Source: Pseudomonas nitroreducens
GTDB lineage: Bacteria; Pseudomonadota; Gammaproteobacteria; Pseudomonadales; Pseudomonadaceae
Assembly (NCBI RefSeq): GCF_014204515.1
Contig: NZ_JACHLI010000014.1
Coordinates: 1 to 64,000 of the forward strand
Length of the DNA stretch: 64,000 nucleotides
Direction of reading: 5' to 3'
Below are positions 51,006 through 59,815 of this stretch, piece after piece. The notes under the pieces are model-generated. The model did not search any database. It had not been told where the DNA came from and saw nothing but the letters and a program-made list of their open reading frames with translations. Every line of letters begins with the position of its first letter. Position 1 is the stretch's first letter. Position numbers and translations under genes: made by a program.

Positions 51006-52034
51006 ATGAACAGCTCCCCCGCCCCGTTCGACGATGACCGCATCAGCGCCGAAGCTGCGCACTGGTGCGCGCGTCTGCACGACGAAGCGTGCAGCGACGC
51101 CGAGCGCGCCGAGTTCGCCCAATGGCTCGCGCTCGACCCTCGCCACGAGGTGGAATACGAGGCGATGCTGGAAATCTGGCAGCTCTCCGAACGACTGCCG
51201 TCGACGCTGCGCGCAGCTCCTGCTCCCGCAGCACCGACTCCATTGGCTGGGGCGCGTCCGCGCAGCAGCGCCCGCCGTCCGCGCAGCGGCAAGCGCATCG
51301 CCGCCGTGGCCGCAGGCGTACTGGTAGCCGTCGGGGCGCTGTGGTCGGCGGGCTGGTCGGCCGGGCTGCTGCCCTCACGGATCGGCTACTACGCGGCGCA
51401 GCCCGCGCCGCGCCTGGTGGAATTGGCCGATGGCTCGAAGGTCGAGCTCAACAGCAATTCGCAGCTGATCTTCGCCGACTTCCGCGACCGTCGCAGCGCC
51501 TGGCTGAAAAGCGGCGGCGAAGCGTATTTCCAGGTCACCCACGACACCTTGCAGCCTTTCTCGGTATGGACCGACAACGGCAGCGTGCGGGTCACCGGCA
51601 CACGCTTCAACGTCTGGACCGACCAGCGCCAGATGCTCGTCACCCTGCTCGAAGGCTCGGTGGTGGTCAGCCCGCCGGACAGCGTCGACGGCAACAGCGC
51701 CCAGCTCACACCGGGCATGCAGGCGCGCTACAGCCAGGGCAGCGAGCGCATCGAGCTGGCCCAGGTGGCGCCGGCCGGCGCCATCGCCTGGACCGAAGGC
51801 AAGCTGGTGATCGACGACCTGACCCTGCAGGCCGCCATCCCCTTGATCAACCGCTACCTCAGGCAGCCGGTGTTCCTCGACGACGCCACCGCCGCGGCCA
51901 TGCGCATCGGCGGCATCTACCGCACCGACGACCTGCAGGCGCTGGTGGATTCGCTGCCCAAGGTGCTGCCGGTGGAATTGCGCAAGGACAGCCAGGGTCG
52001 TACGGTGCTGGCGAGTCGGTACGTTCAGCTCTAG
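51006..52034 (+). CDS. FecR-family anti-sigma regulator
   Basis: 342 residues. N-terminal DUF4880-like segment (EAAHWCARLHDEACSDAERAEF then QWLALDPRHEVEYE), a single transmembrane helix at about 97-121, and a periplasmic FecR domain with LADGSKVELNSNSQLIFADF, VTGTRFNVWTD and VTLLEGSVVV, ending in a C-terminal STN-like part (IPLINRYLRQPVFLDD). It passes the signal from the receptor plug to the ECF sigma factor. It is transcribed away from the sigma gene, and is followed by two GGCGGATAAC-type hairpins. Confidence 0.88.
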   Translation: MNSSPAPFDDDRISAEAAHWCARLHDEACSDAERAEFAQWLALDPRHEVEYEAMLEIWQLSERLPSTLRAAPAPAAPTPLAGARPRSSARRPRSGKRIAAVAAGVLVAVGALWSAGWSAGLLPSRIGYYAAQPAPRLVELADGSKVELNSNSQLIFADFRDRRSAWLKSGGEAYFQVTHDTLQPFSVWTDNGSVRVTGTRFNVWTDQRQMLVTLLEGSVVVSPPDSVDGNSAQLTPGMQARYSQGSERIELAQVAPAGAIAWTEGKLVIDDLTLQAAIPLINRYLRQPVFLDDATAAAMRIGGIYRTDDLQALVDSLPKVLPVELRKDSQGRTVLASRYVQL

Positions 52035-52041
52035 CCGGGTT

Positions 52042-52070
52042 GGCGGATAACCCGTTCCGGGTTATGCGCC
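52042..52070. repeat. GGCGGATAACCCG-type hairpin after fecR
   Basis: GGCGGATAACCCG-TTC-CGGGTTATGCGCC: 13-bp arms with one mismatch, 8 bp after the fecR stop. Same family as 46532-46560. Confidence 0.8.
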
Positions 52071-52098
52071 CTGCGCCGCCGCCCCTGCTCTCCCGTAG

Positions 52099-52126
52099 GG
52101 CGGATAACGCGCCAGCGTTATCCGCC
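52099..52126. repeat. Second GGCGGATAAC-type hairpin after fecR
   Basis: Perfect 12-bp arms GGCGGATAACGC / GCGTTATCCGCC with a 4-nt loop, 28 bp after the previous hairpin. The pair probably ends fecR transcription before the exporter gene. Confidence 0.82.
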
Positions 52127-52322
52127 GTCTAACGACCGACGCATCCAGGCCAGCCATAACGCCCGCTTGTTTGAGAGACTTTCGCAAATTCTCTTCAGTT
52201 TTTTCCCGGCTCATTCGTCTTGATAGGAACGATTCGGATTTGCCGATGATTTCCTGATCCGCGCTGCCGTCTCGTCCCGTTGTGCGGCCTGTCTTCCGGC
52301 AGGCCGGGTTCAGGAATAGACG

Positions 52323-54011
52323 ATGCAGACTCCCGCTCCAAGCGCTTTGCGCGAAATGCTCAAGCTGCTGCGGCCCTACTGGCTGCCACTGACCATCGCC
52401 ACCCTGCTGGGCATTCTCGGCGGCGCTGCCATCACCGCCCTGCTCGCCACCATCAACTACGGCCTGCACGCCGAAGGCGGCATGAGCGCCGCTCTGCTGC
52501 TGGGCTTCGGCGGGTTGTGCGTCGTCGCACTGGTCGGCTCGATCATCTCCGACCGCGGCACCAACTACGTCGGCCAGCACGTCATCGCCAGCCTGCGCAA
52601 GGAGCTGGGCAGCAAGATCATCGCCGCGCCGATCGAGCAGATCGAGCGCTACCGCAGCCACCGGCTGATCCCGGTGCTGACCCACGATATCGACACCATC
52701 AGCGATTTCGCCTTCGCCTTCGCCCCGCTGGCCGTCGCGCTGACCACCACCCTGGGCTGCCTGGGTTACCTGGCCTGGCTGTCGCCGCCGATGTTCCTCG
52801 CCACCGCCGTGGCCATCGTCATCGGCAGCGCCGTGCAGTACGTGGCGCGGGCGAAAGGCATCAAGGGCTTCTTCGAGGCGCGGGACAAGGAAGACGAGCT
52901 GCAGAAGCACTACCGCGCCATCGCCGAGGGCGCCAAGGAGCTGCGCATCAGCCGCCCGCGCCGCTTCCAGCACTACAGCGAGCGCCTGCAAGGCACTGCC
53001 GACGAGATCTGCGACATCCAGCTGCGCTCGATCAACCTGTTCAACGTCGCCAAGGGCTTCGGCTCGACGCTGTTCTTCATCGTCATCGGCGTGGCCCTGG
53101 CCTACCAGTCGCTGTGGCCGAGCACCGACCAGGCGACGCTGTCGGGCTTCATCCTGGTGCTGCTCTATATGAAAGGTCCGCTGGAAGGCCTGATCGGCCA
53201 ACTGCCGGTGGTGACCCGCGCCCAGGTGGCATTCCGCCGCATCGCCGAGCTGTCGGTGCGCTTCTCCTCGCCGGAGCCGAACCTGCTGCTGGCCGACGAT
53301 GGTCGCGAGCCGCTGGCCTTCCAGTCCATCGAGCTGCGCGACCTGGCCTACCACTACCCGACTGACGATGGCTCGCCAGGCTTCGGCGTAGGCCCGCTGA
53401 ACCTGACGGTCAAGCGTGGCGAAATCCTCTTCATCGCCGGCGACAACGGCTGCGGCAAGACGACGATGATCAAGCTGCTGCTGGGCCTCTACGCTCCGCG
53501 CGGCGGCGAGTTGCTGCTCAATGGCGCCGCCGTCACCGATGCCAATCGCGACGACTACCGCCAGCTGTTCACCACCATCTTCGCCGACTACTTCCTCTTC
53601 GAGGACCTGCTCAAGGGCAGCCAGGACATCCCGGCCGAAGCCGGTCGCTACCTGGAGCGCCTGGAGATCGCCCACAAGGTCAGCCTCGAGGGCCAGGAGT
53701 TCTCTACCACGGATCTGTCCACCGGCCAGCGCAAGCGCCTGGCCCTGGTGCAGGCCTGGATGGAGAAGCGGCCGGTGCTGGTGTTCGACGAATGGGCGGC
53801 GGACCAGGACCCGGAGTTCCGCCGCATCTTCTACACCGAGCTGCTGCCCGAGCTGCGCGCCCAGGGCAAGACGCTGATCGTGATCTCCCACGACGACCGC
53901 TATTTCGACGTCGCCGATCGCCTGTTGCGCCTGCGCGCCGGGCAGATCGCGGCGATCGAGGACCACCGCGCCAGCGCCCCTCGGGGCGGCTCCGGCATGG
54001 CGATGCATTGA
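52323..54011 (+). CDS. Cyclic-peptide/siderophore exporter, fused ABC permease-ATPase (PvdE / OrbE / SyrD type)
   Basis: 562 residues. Six transmembrane helices in residues about 20-290, then a nucleotide-binding domain: Walker A GDNGCGKTT, degenerate-looking signature DLSTGQRKRLALVQAW, Walker B PVLVFDEWAADQDPEFR and switch VISHDDRYFDVADRLL. DEWAADQDP and STGQRKRL are characteristic of the PvdE/SyrD cyclic-peptide transporter family. It would export a peptide siderophore or its precursor, implying that a peptide siderophore is or was made. It stands between fecR and the receptor gene on the same strand. Confidence 0.88.
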   Translation: MQTPAPSALREMLKLLRPYWLPLTIATLLGILGGAAITALLATINYGLHAEGGMSAALLLGFGGLCVVALVGSIISDRGTNYVGQHVIASLRKELGSKIIAAPIEQIERYRSHRLIPVLTHDIDTISDFAFAFAPLAVALTTTLGCLGYLAWLSPPMFLATAVAIVIGSAVQYVARAKGIKGFFEARDKEDELQKHYRAIAEGAKELRISRPRRFQHYSERLQGTADEICDIQLRSINLFNVAKGFGSTLFFIVIGVALAYQSLWPSTDQATLSGFILVLLYMKGPLEGLIGQLPVVTRAQVAFRRIAELSVRFSSPEPNLLLADDGREPLAFQSIELRDLAYHYPTDDGSPGFGVGPLNLTVKRGEILFIAGDNGCGKTTMIKLLLGLYAPRGGELLLNGAAVTDANRDDYRQLFTTIFADYFLFEDLLKGSQDIPAEAGRYLERLEIAHKVSLEGQEFSTTDLSTGQRKRLALVQAWMEKRPVLVFDEWAADQDPEFRRIFYTELLPELRAQGKTLIVISHDDRYFDVADRLLRLRAGQIAAIEDHRASAPRGGSGMAMH

Positions 54012-54114
54012 CGGCCGGGCGGCCTGGAGCGCCGCCCTTTCCTCCTGCCGTCGCTCAGCAAGAAAAAAAGATCGAACGGATTCTTCCGGTTTTTCACCAC
54101 CGGCGCGTCACATA

Positions 54115-54133
54115 AAGCTGAATCATTCTTATT
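54115..54133. promoter_or_regulatory. Fur box upstream of the siderophore receptor
   Basis: AAGCTGAATCATTCTTATT matches the Fur consensus AATGAGAATNATTCTCATT at 14 of 18 fixed positions. It lies 33 bp before the receptor start. Confidence 0.65.
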
Positions 54134-54166
54134 AGAAACTGCATTAAGATCATAGGAGCAAAACAA

Positions 54167-56563
54167 GTGAGTCGCACCCGCACTGCGCTGCAATCCCAGC
54201 ACCCGGTCAAACCGCTGGCCCGCCTGGTCCGCGCCACGGCCCTGGGCATGGTCCTGACCGCTACCGCCGCCCACGCCGCGCCGGTCCGCATCGACATCCC
54301 GGCCCAGTCCCTGGCTTCCGCCCTCACCAGCCTGGGTGCGCAGTCGAACCTGCAGATCGTCTTCAACCAGACCCAGGTACAGAAACTCCGCGCTCCCGGT
54401 GTGCGCGGCGAGATGGAGCCCACCCAGGCACTGGAACGCCTGCTGCAGGGCACCGGCATCAAGTACCAGGTCGAAGGCAGCCGCGTGACCCTGCTGGGCG
54501 CCGACTCCGCCAGCGGCGATACCCTGAACATGTCCGCGCAGGTCGTCACCGGCACCATCGAAGGCGAAGACAGCTACGTGCCGCGCACTTCCACCAGCGG
54601 CAGCAAGACCGACACCCCGCTGCTGGAAATTCCCCAGTCGATCTCGGTGATCACCCGCAAGCAGATGGACGCCCAGGGCGCCCAGACCGTGACCGAAGCG
54701 CTGCGCTACGTGCCCGGCGTCAAGGTGGAAGCCTATGGCCTGGACCCGAAAGGCTTCGACTGGATGTACATCCGCGGCTTCAACGCCCAGGCCACCAGCG
54801 ACTACCTCAACGGCCTGCGCCAGCAGAACAACAACTACGCCTACTTTCGCAGCGAGCCCTATGCCTTCGAGCGCATCGACGTGGTCCGCGGCCCGTCCTC
54901 CAGCCTGTTCGGCCTGGGCGACGCCGGCGGCATCGTCAACCGCGTGAGCAAGAAGCCCACCGCCAACCACATCAATGAAGTCCAGCTGACCGGCGGCAAC
55001 CATGACCGCAAGCAGGGCCAGTTCGACCTCGGCGGCGCCCTGGACGAGCAGAACCAGTTCCTCTACCGCGTAGTGGGCCTGGCCCGTGACGCCAACACCC
55101 AGGCCGAGTACGACGACGGCCACGAGATCGAGGACGACCGCTACTACATCGCCCCGTCCTTCACCTGGGCGCCGGACGAAGACACCAGCCTGACCGTGCT
55201 CACCGATTTCCTGCGTGACCGCAACTCCGGCTCGATCTTCGACTACAGCATCAACGGCCACACCACCGGTACCCTGCTGGGCGACCACAGCTACAACCAC
55301 TTCAGCCAGGACCAGTACACCCTGGGCTACGAGTTCCGCCACCGCCTGAACGATGTCTGGGAATTCCGCCAGAACGCGCGCTACGGCCAGGTCGACCTGG
55401 TCTTCGCCAACCTGCTGCCGCAGGCCCAGGTCGGCCGCAACATCATCCGCACCGCGGACCGCTTCGACCAGCACCTGGACACCTTCAACCTGGACAACCA
55501 GTTCCAGGCCAACTTCGACACCGGCTCCATCAAGCACACCCTGCTGATGGGCGTCGACTACAGCTGGCAGGACGCCGACATCGCCCGCTGGCGTACCCTC
55601 GGCCCGTCGCTGAACCTGGACAACCCGCAATACGGCCAGAGCGTGCAGCGTCCGACCAAGGACACCACCCTTCCCGGCCAGGCCATCGACTACGACCAGA
55701 ACATCGAACAGGTCGGCGGCTACATCCAGGACCAGGTCAAGTTCGACGACCACTGGATCCTCACCGCCGGCGGCCGCTACGACTACGTGCGCAACGACCT
55801 GGACAGCCACACCGGCGCCCACAGCATGCAGAAGGACAACGCCTTCACCGGCCGCGTCGGCGTGACCTACCTGACCGACTTCGGCCTGGCGCCCTACGTC
55901 AGCTATTCCGAGTCGTTCGTGCCCAACTCCGGGATCACCTCCGACGGCGGCGCGTTCAAGGCCAGCGAGGCGCATCAGTACGAAGCCGGGGTGAAGTTCC
56001 AGCCCGACGAAAACCTGCTGATCACCCTGGCCGCCTACGAGCTGACCAAGGAGAACATCCTCACCACCCAGCTCAACGCCAACGGCGTACCCACCGGCTT
56101 CAGCGAGCCGACCGGCGAGCAGCGTTCGCGCGGCATCGAGGCCGAGCTGAAAGCCAAGCTGGACCAGAACTGGGACCTGCTGGCCTCCTACACCTACACC
56201 AAGGCCAAGATCACCAAGAGCAACGACGGCAACGAAGGCAACCGCCCGGCCAACGTGCCCGAACACATGGCCAACGGCTGGCTGAACTACACCTTCCACG
56301 AAGGCGCGGTCGACGGCCTCTCCATCGGCGGCGGCGTGCGCTACACCGGCTCGCTGTACGGCAACAACGCCAACACCTACCACGTCGACAACTACACCCT
56401 GTTCGACGCCGGCGTGAGCTACCCGCTGAACAAGAACGTGACCCTCTCGGTCAACGCGCAGAACCTGCTGGACGAAGAGTACGCCGCCACCTGCGACAGC
56501 CCGATCTCCTGCTACCCCGGCCTGCGCCGCACCGTCATGACCAGCGTGAAGTACAGCTGGTAA
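54167..56563 (+). CDS. TonB-dependent ferric-siderophore receptor with N-terminal signalling domain
   Basis: 798 residues; GTG start with TAGGAGC 8 nt upstream. After the signal peptide (ending ...TAAHAAP) an STN signalling domain spans about residues 38-105 (VRIDIPAQSLASALTSLGAQ ... ALERLLQGTGIKYQVEGSRV). Then comes a plug (TPLLEIPQSISVITRKQMDA, MYIRGFNAQATSDYLNGLRQ, IDVVRGPSSSLFGLGDAGGI) and a barrel ending in VMTSVKYSW with the terminal aromatic residue. The plug resembles FhuA/FoxA/FiuA hydroxamate receptors. The STN domain should signal through the FecR and ECF sigma encoded 3-4 kb upstream to raise its own expression. A terminator with a TTCG loop follows. Confidence 0.92.
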   Translation: MSRTRTALQSQHPVKPLARLVRATALGMVLTATAAHAAPVRIDIPAQSLASALTSLGAQSNLQIVFNQTQVQKLRAPGVRGEMEPTQALERLLQGTGIKYQVEGSRVTLLGADSASGDTLNMSAQVVTGTIEGEDSYVPRTSTSGSKTDTPLLEIPQSISVITRKQMDAQGAQTVTEALRYVPGVKVEAYGLDPKGFDWMYIRGFNAQATSDYLNGLRQQNNNYAYFRSEPYAFERIDVVRGPSSSLFGLGDAGGIVNRVSKKPTANHINEVQLTGGNHDRKQGQFDLGGALDEQNQFLYRVVGLARDANTQAEYDDGHEIEDDRYYIAPSFTWAPDEDTSLTVLTDFLRDRNSGSIFDYSINGHTTGTLLGDHSYNHFSQDQYTLGYEFRHRLNDVWEFRQNARYGQVDLVFANLLPQAQVGRNIIRTADRFDQHLDTFNLDNQFQANFDTGSIKHTLLMGVDYSWQDADIARWRTLGPSLNLDNPQYGQSVQRPTKDTTLPGQAIDYDQNIEQVGGYIQDQVKFDDHWILTAGGRYDYVRNDLDSHTGAHSMQKDNAFTGRVGVTYLTDFGLAPYVSYSESFVPNSGITSDGGAFKASEAHQYEAGVKFQPDENLLITLAAYELTKENILTTQLNANGVPTGFSEPTGEQRSRGIEAELKAKLDQNWDLLASYTYTKAKITKSNDGNEGNRPANVPEHMANGWLNYTFHEGAVDGLSIGGGVRYTGSLYGNNANTYHVDNYTLFDAGVSYPLNKNVTLSVNAQNLLDEEYAATCDSPISCYPGLRRTVMTSVKYSW

Positions 56564-56609
56564 GGCAGCGACGGAGGCCGGTGCACGCCGTCTCCGCCTG
56601 CTGTTCCCG

Positions 56610-56638
56610 GGCTCCCTGTTCGCAGGGGGCCTTTTGTT
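56610..56638 (+). terminator. Intrinsic terminator after the receptor gene
   Basis: Stem GGCTCCCTG / CAGGGGGCC (one G-U pair) closed by a TTCG tetraloop and followed by TTTTGTTG. It separates the receptor transcript from fhuD, 47 bp after the receptor stop. Confidence 0.85.
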
Positions 56639-56688
56639 GTTTCCAGGGCCGGTTGTTCCTGAAGCCTGTTTCACGCGAGGAGTAGTGC

Positions 56689-57594
56689 ATGTCCCTCACC
56701 CGTCGCCACCTGCTGCAGGGCCTCGCCATCGGCGGGCTGGCCTGCGCCTCGGGCCTGCCGGTTTTCGCCGGCGAACGCCTGACGCGGATCGTCGCGCTCA
56801 ACTGGGTCGCCGCCGAAACGCTGCTGACCCTGGGCGTGCCGCCCCTGGCGATCTCTGACGACCGCTACTACCGCGTACGCATGCCGACCCTGCCGCTGCC
56901 CGACAGCGTGCGTGACGTGGGGCCGTACTGGGAGCCGAACCTGGAACTGATCCAGCAGTTGCAACCGCAGCTGATCCTCAGCGACCCGATGACGCCGACC
57001 TTGCAGCGCCGACTCAACGGCATTGCGCCCACCGAGAAAGTCGCCATCTACCCGGCTGCCGAGGGCGCCTGGAAAGCCACCACCGATTTCATGAACGACC
57101 TGGCGCGCCGACTGGGTGTCGAGCAGGTTGCCACCGACTACATCACCGCAGGCGAGCAGCGCCTGGCGGAACTGCGCGCAAGACTGGCGAACCGCTCCCT
57201 ACCGCCGGTGTGCGTCGCCGTGCTCAACCAGGACGGCCGCCACGCTGCGGTCTACGGCAGGAACAGCATGGTGCAGGACGTACTCGACCGCCTCGGCGTC
57301 GAAAACGCCTGGCAAGGCCCGGTCGGCCCGGTGGGGCTGGCCATGGTCAGCATCGAGCGCCTGGCCGAGCGCCCGGATGCGCACCTGGTCTATGTCGACA
57401 TCCCGACGACTTCGGCGCGCCTGCAGAGCCTGCGCCAACCTAATGACCTGTGGGCCAACCTGCCCGCCGTACGCCAGGGCCACACCCTGACGCTGCAGCG
57501 CTTCTACCCCTATGCCGGCGCCGCCTCGGTGCTCGACCTCGCCGAACGCATCGCGGCCTACCTGGACAGCGCCACGGAGCAAGCCCATGTCTGA
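56689..57594 (+). CDS. fhuD: Ferric-hydroxamate periplasmic binding protein (FhuD type), Tat-exported
   Basis: 301 residues; GAGGAG before the ATG. The N-terminus SLTRRHLLQGLAIGGLACAS is a twin-arginine (Tat) signal (Arg5-Arg6). The mature protein is a class III binding protein: RIVALNWVAAETLLTLGVPP, DVGPYWEPNLELIQQLQPQL, ILSDPM and TLTLQRFYPYAGAASVLDLA, with PNLELI typical of FhuD. It overlaps fhuB by 8 nt. It hands ferric hydroxamate to FhuB; the ATPase FhuC is encoded at 45270. Confidence 0.9.
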   Translation: MSLTRRHLLQGLAIGGLACASGLPVFAGERLTRIVALNWVAAETLLTLGVPPLAISDDRYYRVRMPTLPLPDSVRDVGPYWEPNLELIQQLQPQLILSDPMTPTLQRRLNGIAPTEKVAIYPAAEGAWKATTDFMNDLARRLGVEQVATDYITAGEQRLAELRARLANRSLPPVCVAVLNQDGRHAAVYGRNSMVQDVLDRLGVENAWQGPVGPVGLAMVSIERLAERPDAHLVYVDIPTTSARLQSLRQPNDLWANLPAVRQGHTLTLQRFYPYAGAASVLDLAERIAAYLDSATEQAHV

Positions 57595-59596
57595 ATCGAC
57601 CCTCGGCCTCGCCGCCCCGCGCAGCGGCCTGCCCATGGGCCCGGCGATCTGCACCCTCGTGCTGGCGCTGCTCGCCGGCCTGCTGGTGTTCCACGGCCTG
57701 CAAGGCGCCCTGCCCCGCGACCTGTGGTGGCAGGCACTGTGGGCGCCGGACCTGGACGACGTGCGCCAGGTGCTGCTGCACTTCAGCTTCTTCCCGCGCC
57801 TGGCGGTCAGCCTGATGGCCGGCGCCGCGCTGGCCCTGGCCGGTACGCTGTTCCAGCAGATACTCCGTAACCCGCTGGCGGAGCCGGTGACCCTGGGCGT
57901 CTCGGCCGGCGCCAACCTCGCCCTGTCGGCGGCCACCATCTTCGCCCCAACCCTGCTGGTACATGGTCTGGAAGCCGTCACCCTGACCGGCGCCGCGTTG
58001 GCCACCGGCCTGCTGTTCGCCTTCGCCTGGGGCCGCACGCTGTCGCCGCTGCGCTTCATCCTCGCCGGCATGGTCATCAGCCTTTACTGCGTATCGCTCA
58101 ACGCCCTGCTGGTGCTGTTCAACCACGACTACCTGATCGACCTGCTGCTCTGGCAGGCCGGCTCGCTGAACCAGAGCGGCTGGGACGGCGTGCTCTATCT
58201 TGCCCCACGCCTGGCGGTGGCGATGGTCATCGCGCTGCTGATGGTGCGCCCACTGGCGGCGCTCGGCCTGGAAGACGAAGGCGCCGCGGCGGTGGGTGTG
58301 AACCTGCGGCGCACCCGCGTGCTGGGTCTGGCTGTCGCCGTGGCGCTGAGTGCCTTCGTCACCAGCGCCGTGGGCATGCTCGCCTTTGTCGGCCTTGCCG
58401 CCCCGGCCATCGCCCGCCTCTGTGGTGCGCGCACGCTCAAGCAGCGGCTGATCTGGGCGCCGTTGCTGGGCGCTGCGTTGCTCTGCGTGGTGGACCAGAT
58501 CGCCCGCGAACTGTCGCGCTTCGCCGGGGAAATTCCTGCCGGCATCCTCACCGGCGTCTTCAGCGTGCCGTTGCTGCTGTGGCTGCTCGGCCGCCAGCGC
58601 AGCGGCGGCATCATCCCGCGGCCGGCGCCGGCCAGGCCGCAGCGCGAGCATCCGTGGCGGCTGATCATCGGCGCGGCGATCCTGCTCGCCCTGCTGACGC
58701 TGCCGGCGATCTACTTCGCGGTGGACGCCAACGGCTGGCACTGGGGCGACGCCGGTCTCAGTGATGCCATCGCCCAATGGCGCCTGCCACGCGTGCTTGG
58801 CTCACTGGCCGCCGGCGCCATGCTCGCCGTGGCCGGCCTGCTGGTGCAGCGCCTGACCGGCAACCCCATGGCCAGCCCGGAAGTGCTGGGCGCCACCTCG
58901 GGCGCGGCGATCGCCGTGCTGGTGCTGTTCCTGGTCATGCCGCAGCCGCAGGCCTACATGGTCCCGGCAGCCAGCCTCGGCGCGCTGCTGACTCTCGGCC
59001 TGCTGCTGTGGTTCGCCTGGCGCAAAACCTTCAATGCCGAGCGCCTGCTGCTCACCGGCGTCTGCCTGACCACGCTGCTGCATTCGCTGAGCACCCTGCT
59101 GCTGGCCAGCGGTGACCCGCGCATGACGGCGATGATGAGCTGGATGACCGGGTCGACCTACCAGGTGGATGCGCTGTCGGCGAGCACCGGGCTGGCGGTC
59201 GGCGCGCTGATGATCGGCGCCAGCCTGCTGCTGGCGCGGCCGCTGGACCTGCTGACGCTGGGCAACGGCACTGCGGTTGCGCTGGGCATGCGGCTGCGCC
59301 TGAGCCACCTGGCGATCCTGCTCACCGCCGCGGTGCTCACCGCCACCGCGACCATCATCGTCGGCCCGCTGAGCTTCGTCGGCCTGATCGGCCCGCACAT
59401 CGCCCGCCACCTCGGCGTGCGCCGTGCGGCGCCGCAGATCCTGCTCAGCGCGGTGGCCGGCGCGCTGATCATGGTGGTGGCCGACTGGCTGGGACGGAAC
59501 ATCGCCTATCCCTGGCCGGTATCGGCGGGATTGCTGGCAGCGTTCATCGGCTGCCCGTACTTCCTCTGGCTGATGCACCGCGAGCGCCGCGGCTGA
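57587..59596 (+). CDS. fhuB: Ferric-hydroxamate permease, fused double permease (FhuB type)
   Basis: 669 residues, about 20 transmembrane helices in two homologous FecCD-like halves. Each half carries the family block LAGTLFQQILRNPLAEPVTL / GVSAGA and VAGLLVQRLTGNPMASPEVL / GATSGA, plus the ATPase-contact loops AFVGLAAPAIARLCGARTLK and LSFVGLIGPHIARHLGVRRA. This fused length is specific to FhuB. ATG 57587 lies inside the end of fhuD (ATGTCTGA), so the two are co-translated. The last gene of the island. Confidence 0.92.
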   Translation: MSESTLGLAAPRSGLPMGPAICTLVLALLAGLLVFHGLQGALPRDLWWQALWAPDLDDVRQVLLHFSFFPRLAVSLMAGAALALAGTLFQQILRNPLAEPVTLGVSAGANLALSAATIFAPTLLVHGLEAVTLTGAALATGLLFAFAWGRTLSPLRFILAGMVISLYCVSLNALLVLFNHDYLIDLLLWQAGSLNQSGWDGVLYLAPRLAVAMVIALLMVRPLAALGLEDEGAAAVGVNLRRTRVLGLAVAVALSAFVTSAVGMLAFVGLAAPAIARLCGARTLKQRLIWAPLLGAALLCVVDQIARELSRFAGEIPAGILTGVFSVPLLLWLLGRQRSGGIIPRPAPARPQREHPWRLIIGAAILLALLTLPAIYFAVDANGWHWGDAGLSDAIAQWRLPRVLGSLAAGAMLAVAGLLVQRLTGNPMASPEVLGATSGAAIAVLVLFLVMPQPQAYMVPAASLGALLTLGLLLWFAWRKTFNAERLLLTGVCLTTLLHSLSTLLLASGDPRMTAMMSWMTGSTYQVDALSASTGLAVGALMIGASLLLARPLDLLTLGNGTAVALGMRLRLSHLAILLTAAVLTATATIIVGPLSFVGLIGPHIARHLGVRRAAPQILLSAVAGALIMVVADWLGRNIAYPWPVSAGLLAAFIGCPYFLWLMHRERRG

Positions 59597-59643
59597 GCCA
59601 TCGGCGCGGCGCGCAGCGCCCAAGCCATTGGCGAAGTCATGCG

Positions 59644-59712
59644 CATCACGCCGGTAACGACGAGCAGGACCTGGCCCGCCTGCTCGACGCGCTGATCCGC
59701 CTGGACGACTGA
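59644..59712 (+). pseudogene. Possible 3' remnant of a lost gene downstream of fhuB
   Basis: A 22-codon open stretch reads HHAGNDEQDLARLLDALIRL then DD-stop, amphipathic and with normal coding bias, but without a start codon in a sensible position upstream: the frame continues into low-quality sequence next to the fhuB stop. It may be the C-terminal remnant of a deleted gene at the edge of the siderophore island. Chance is not excluded. Confidence 0.25.
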
Positions 59713-59815
59713 ACGCCGGCAATGTGACGGACGCGCCAAGCCTGCCTATCCTGAAACTCGCACCGTCGAGGATCGACGGATAGGCTGCACGTCCTTCACC
59801 AGAACCGGCCACTCC

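Noticed and set aside
53900..56674. A 924-codon open frame antisense to the siderophore receptor
   Set aside because: It is the mirror of strongly biased codons in the receptor and exporter; its product is Val/Gly/Gln-rich with no family motif, and both sense genes are clear.
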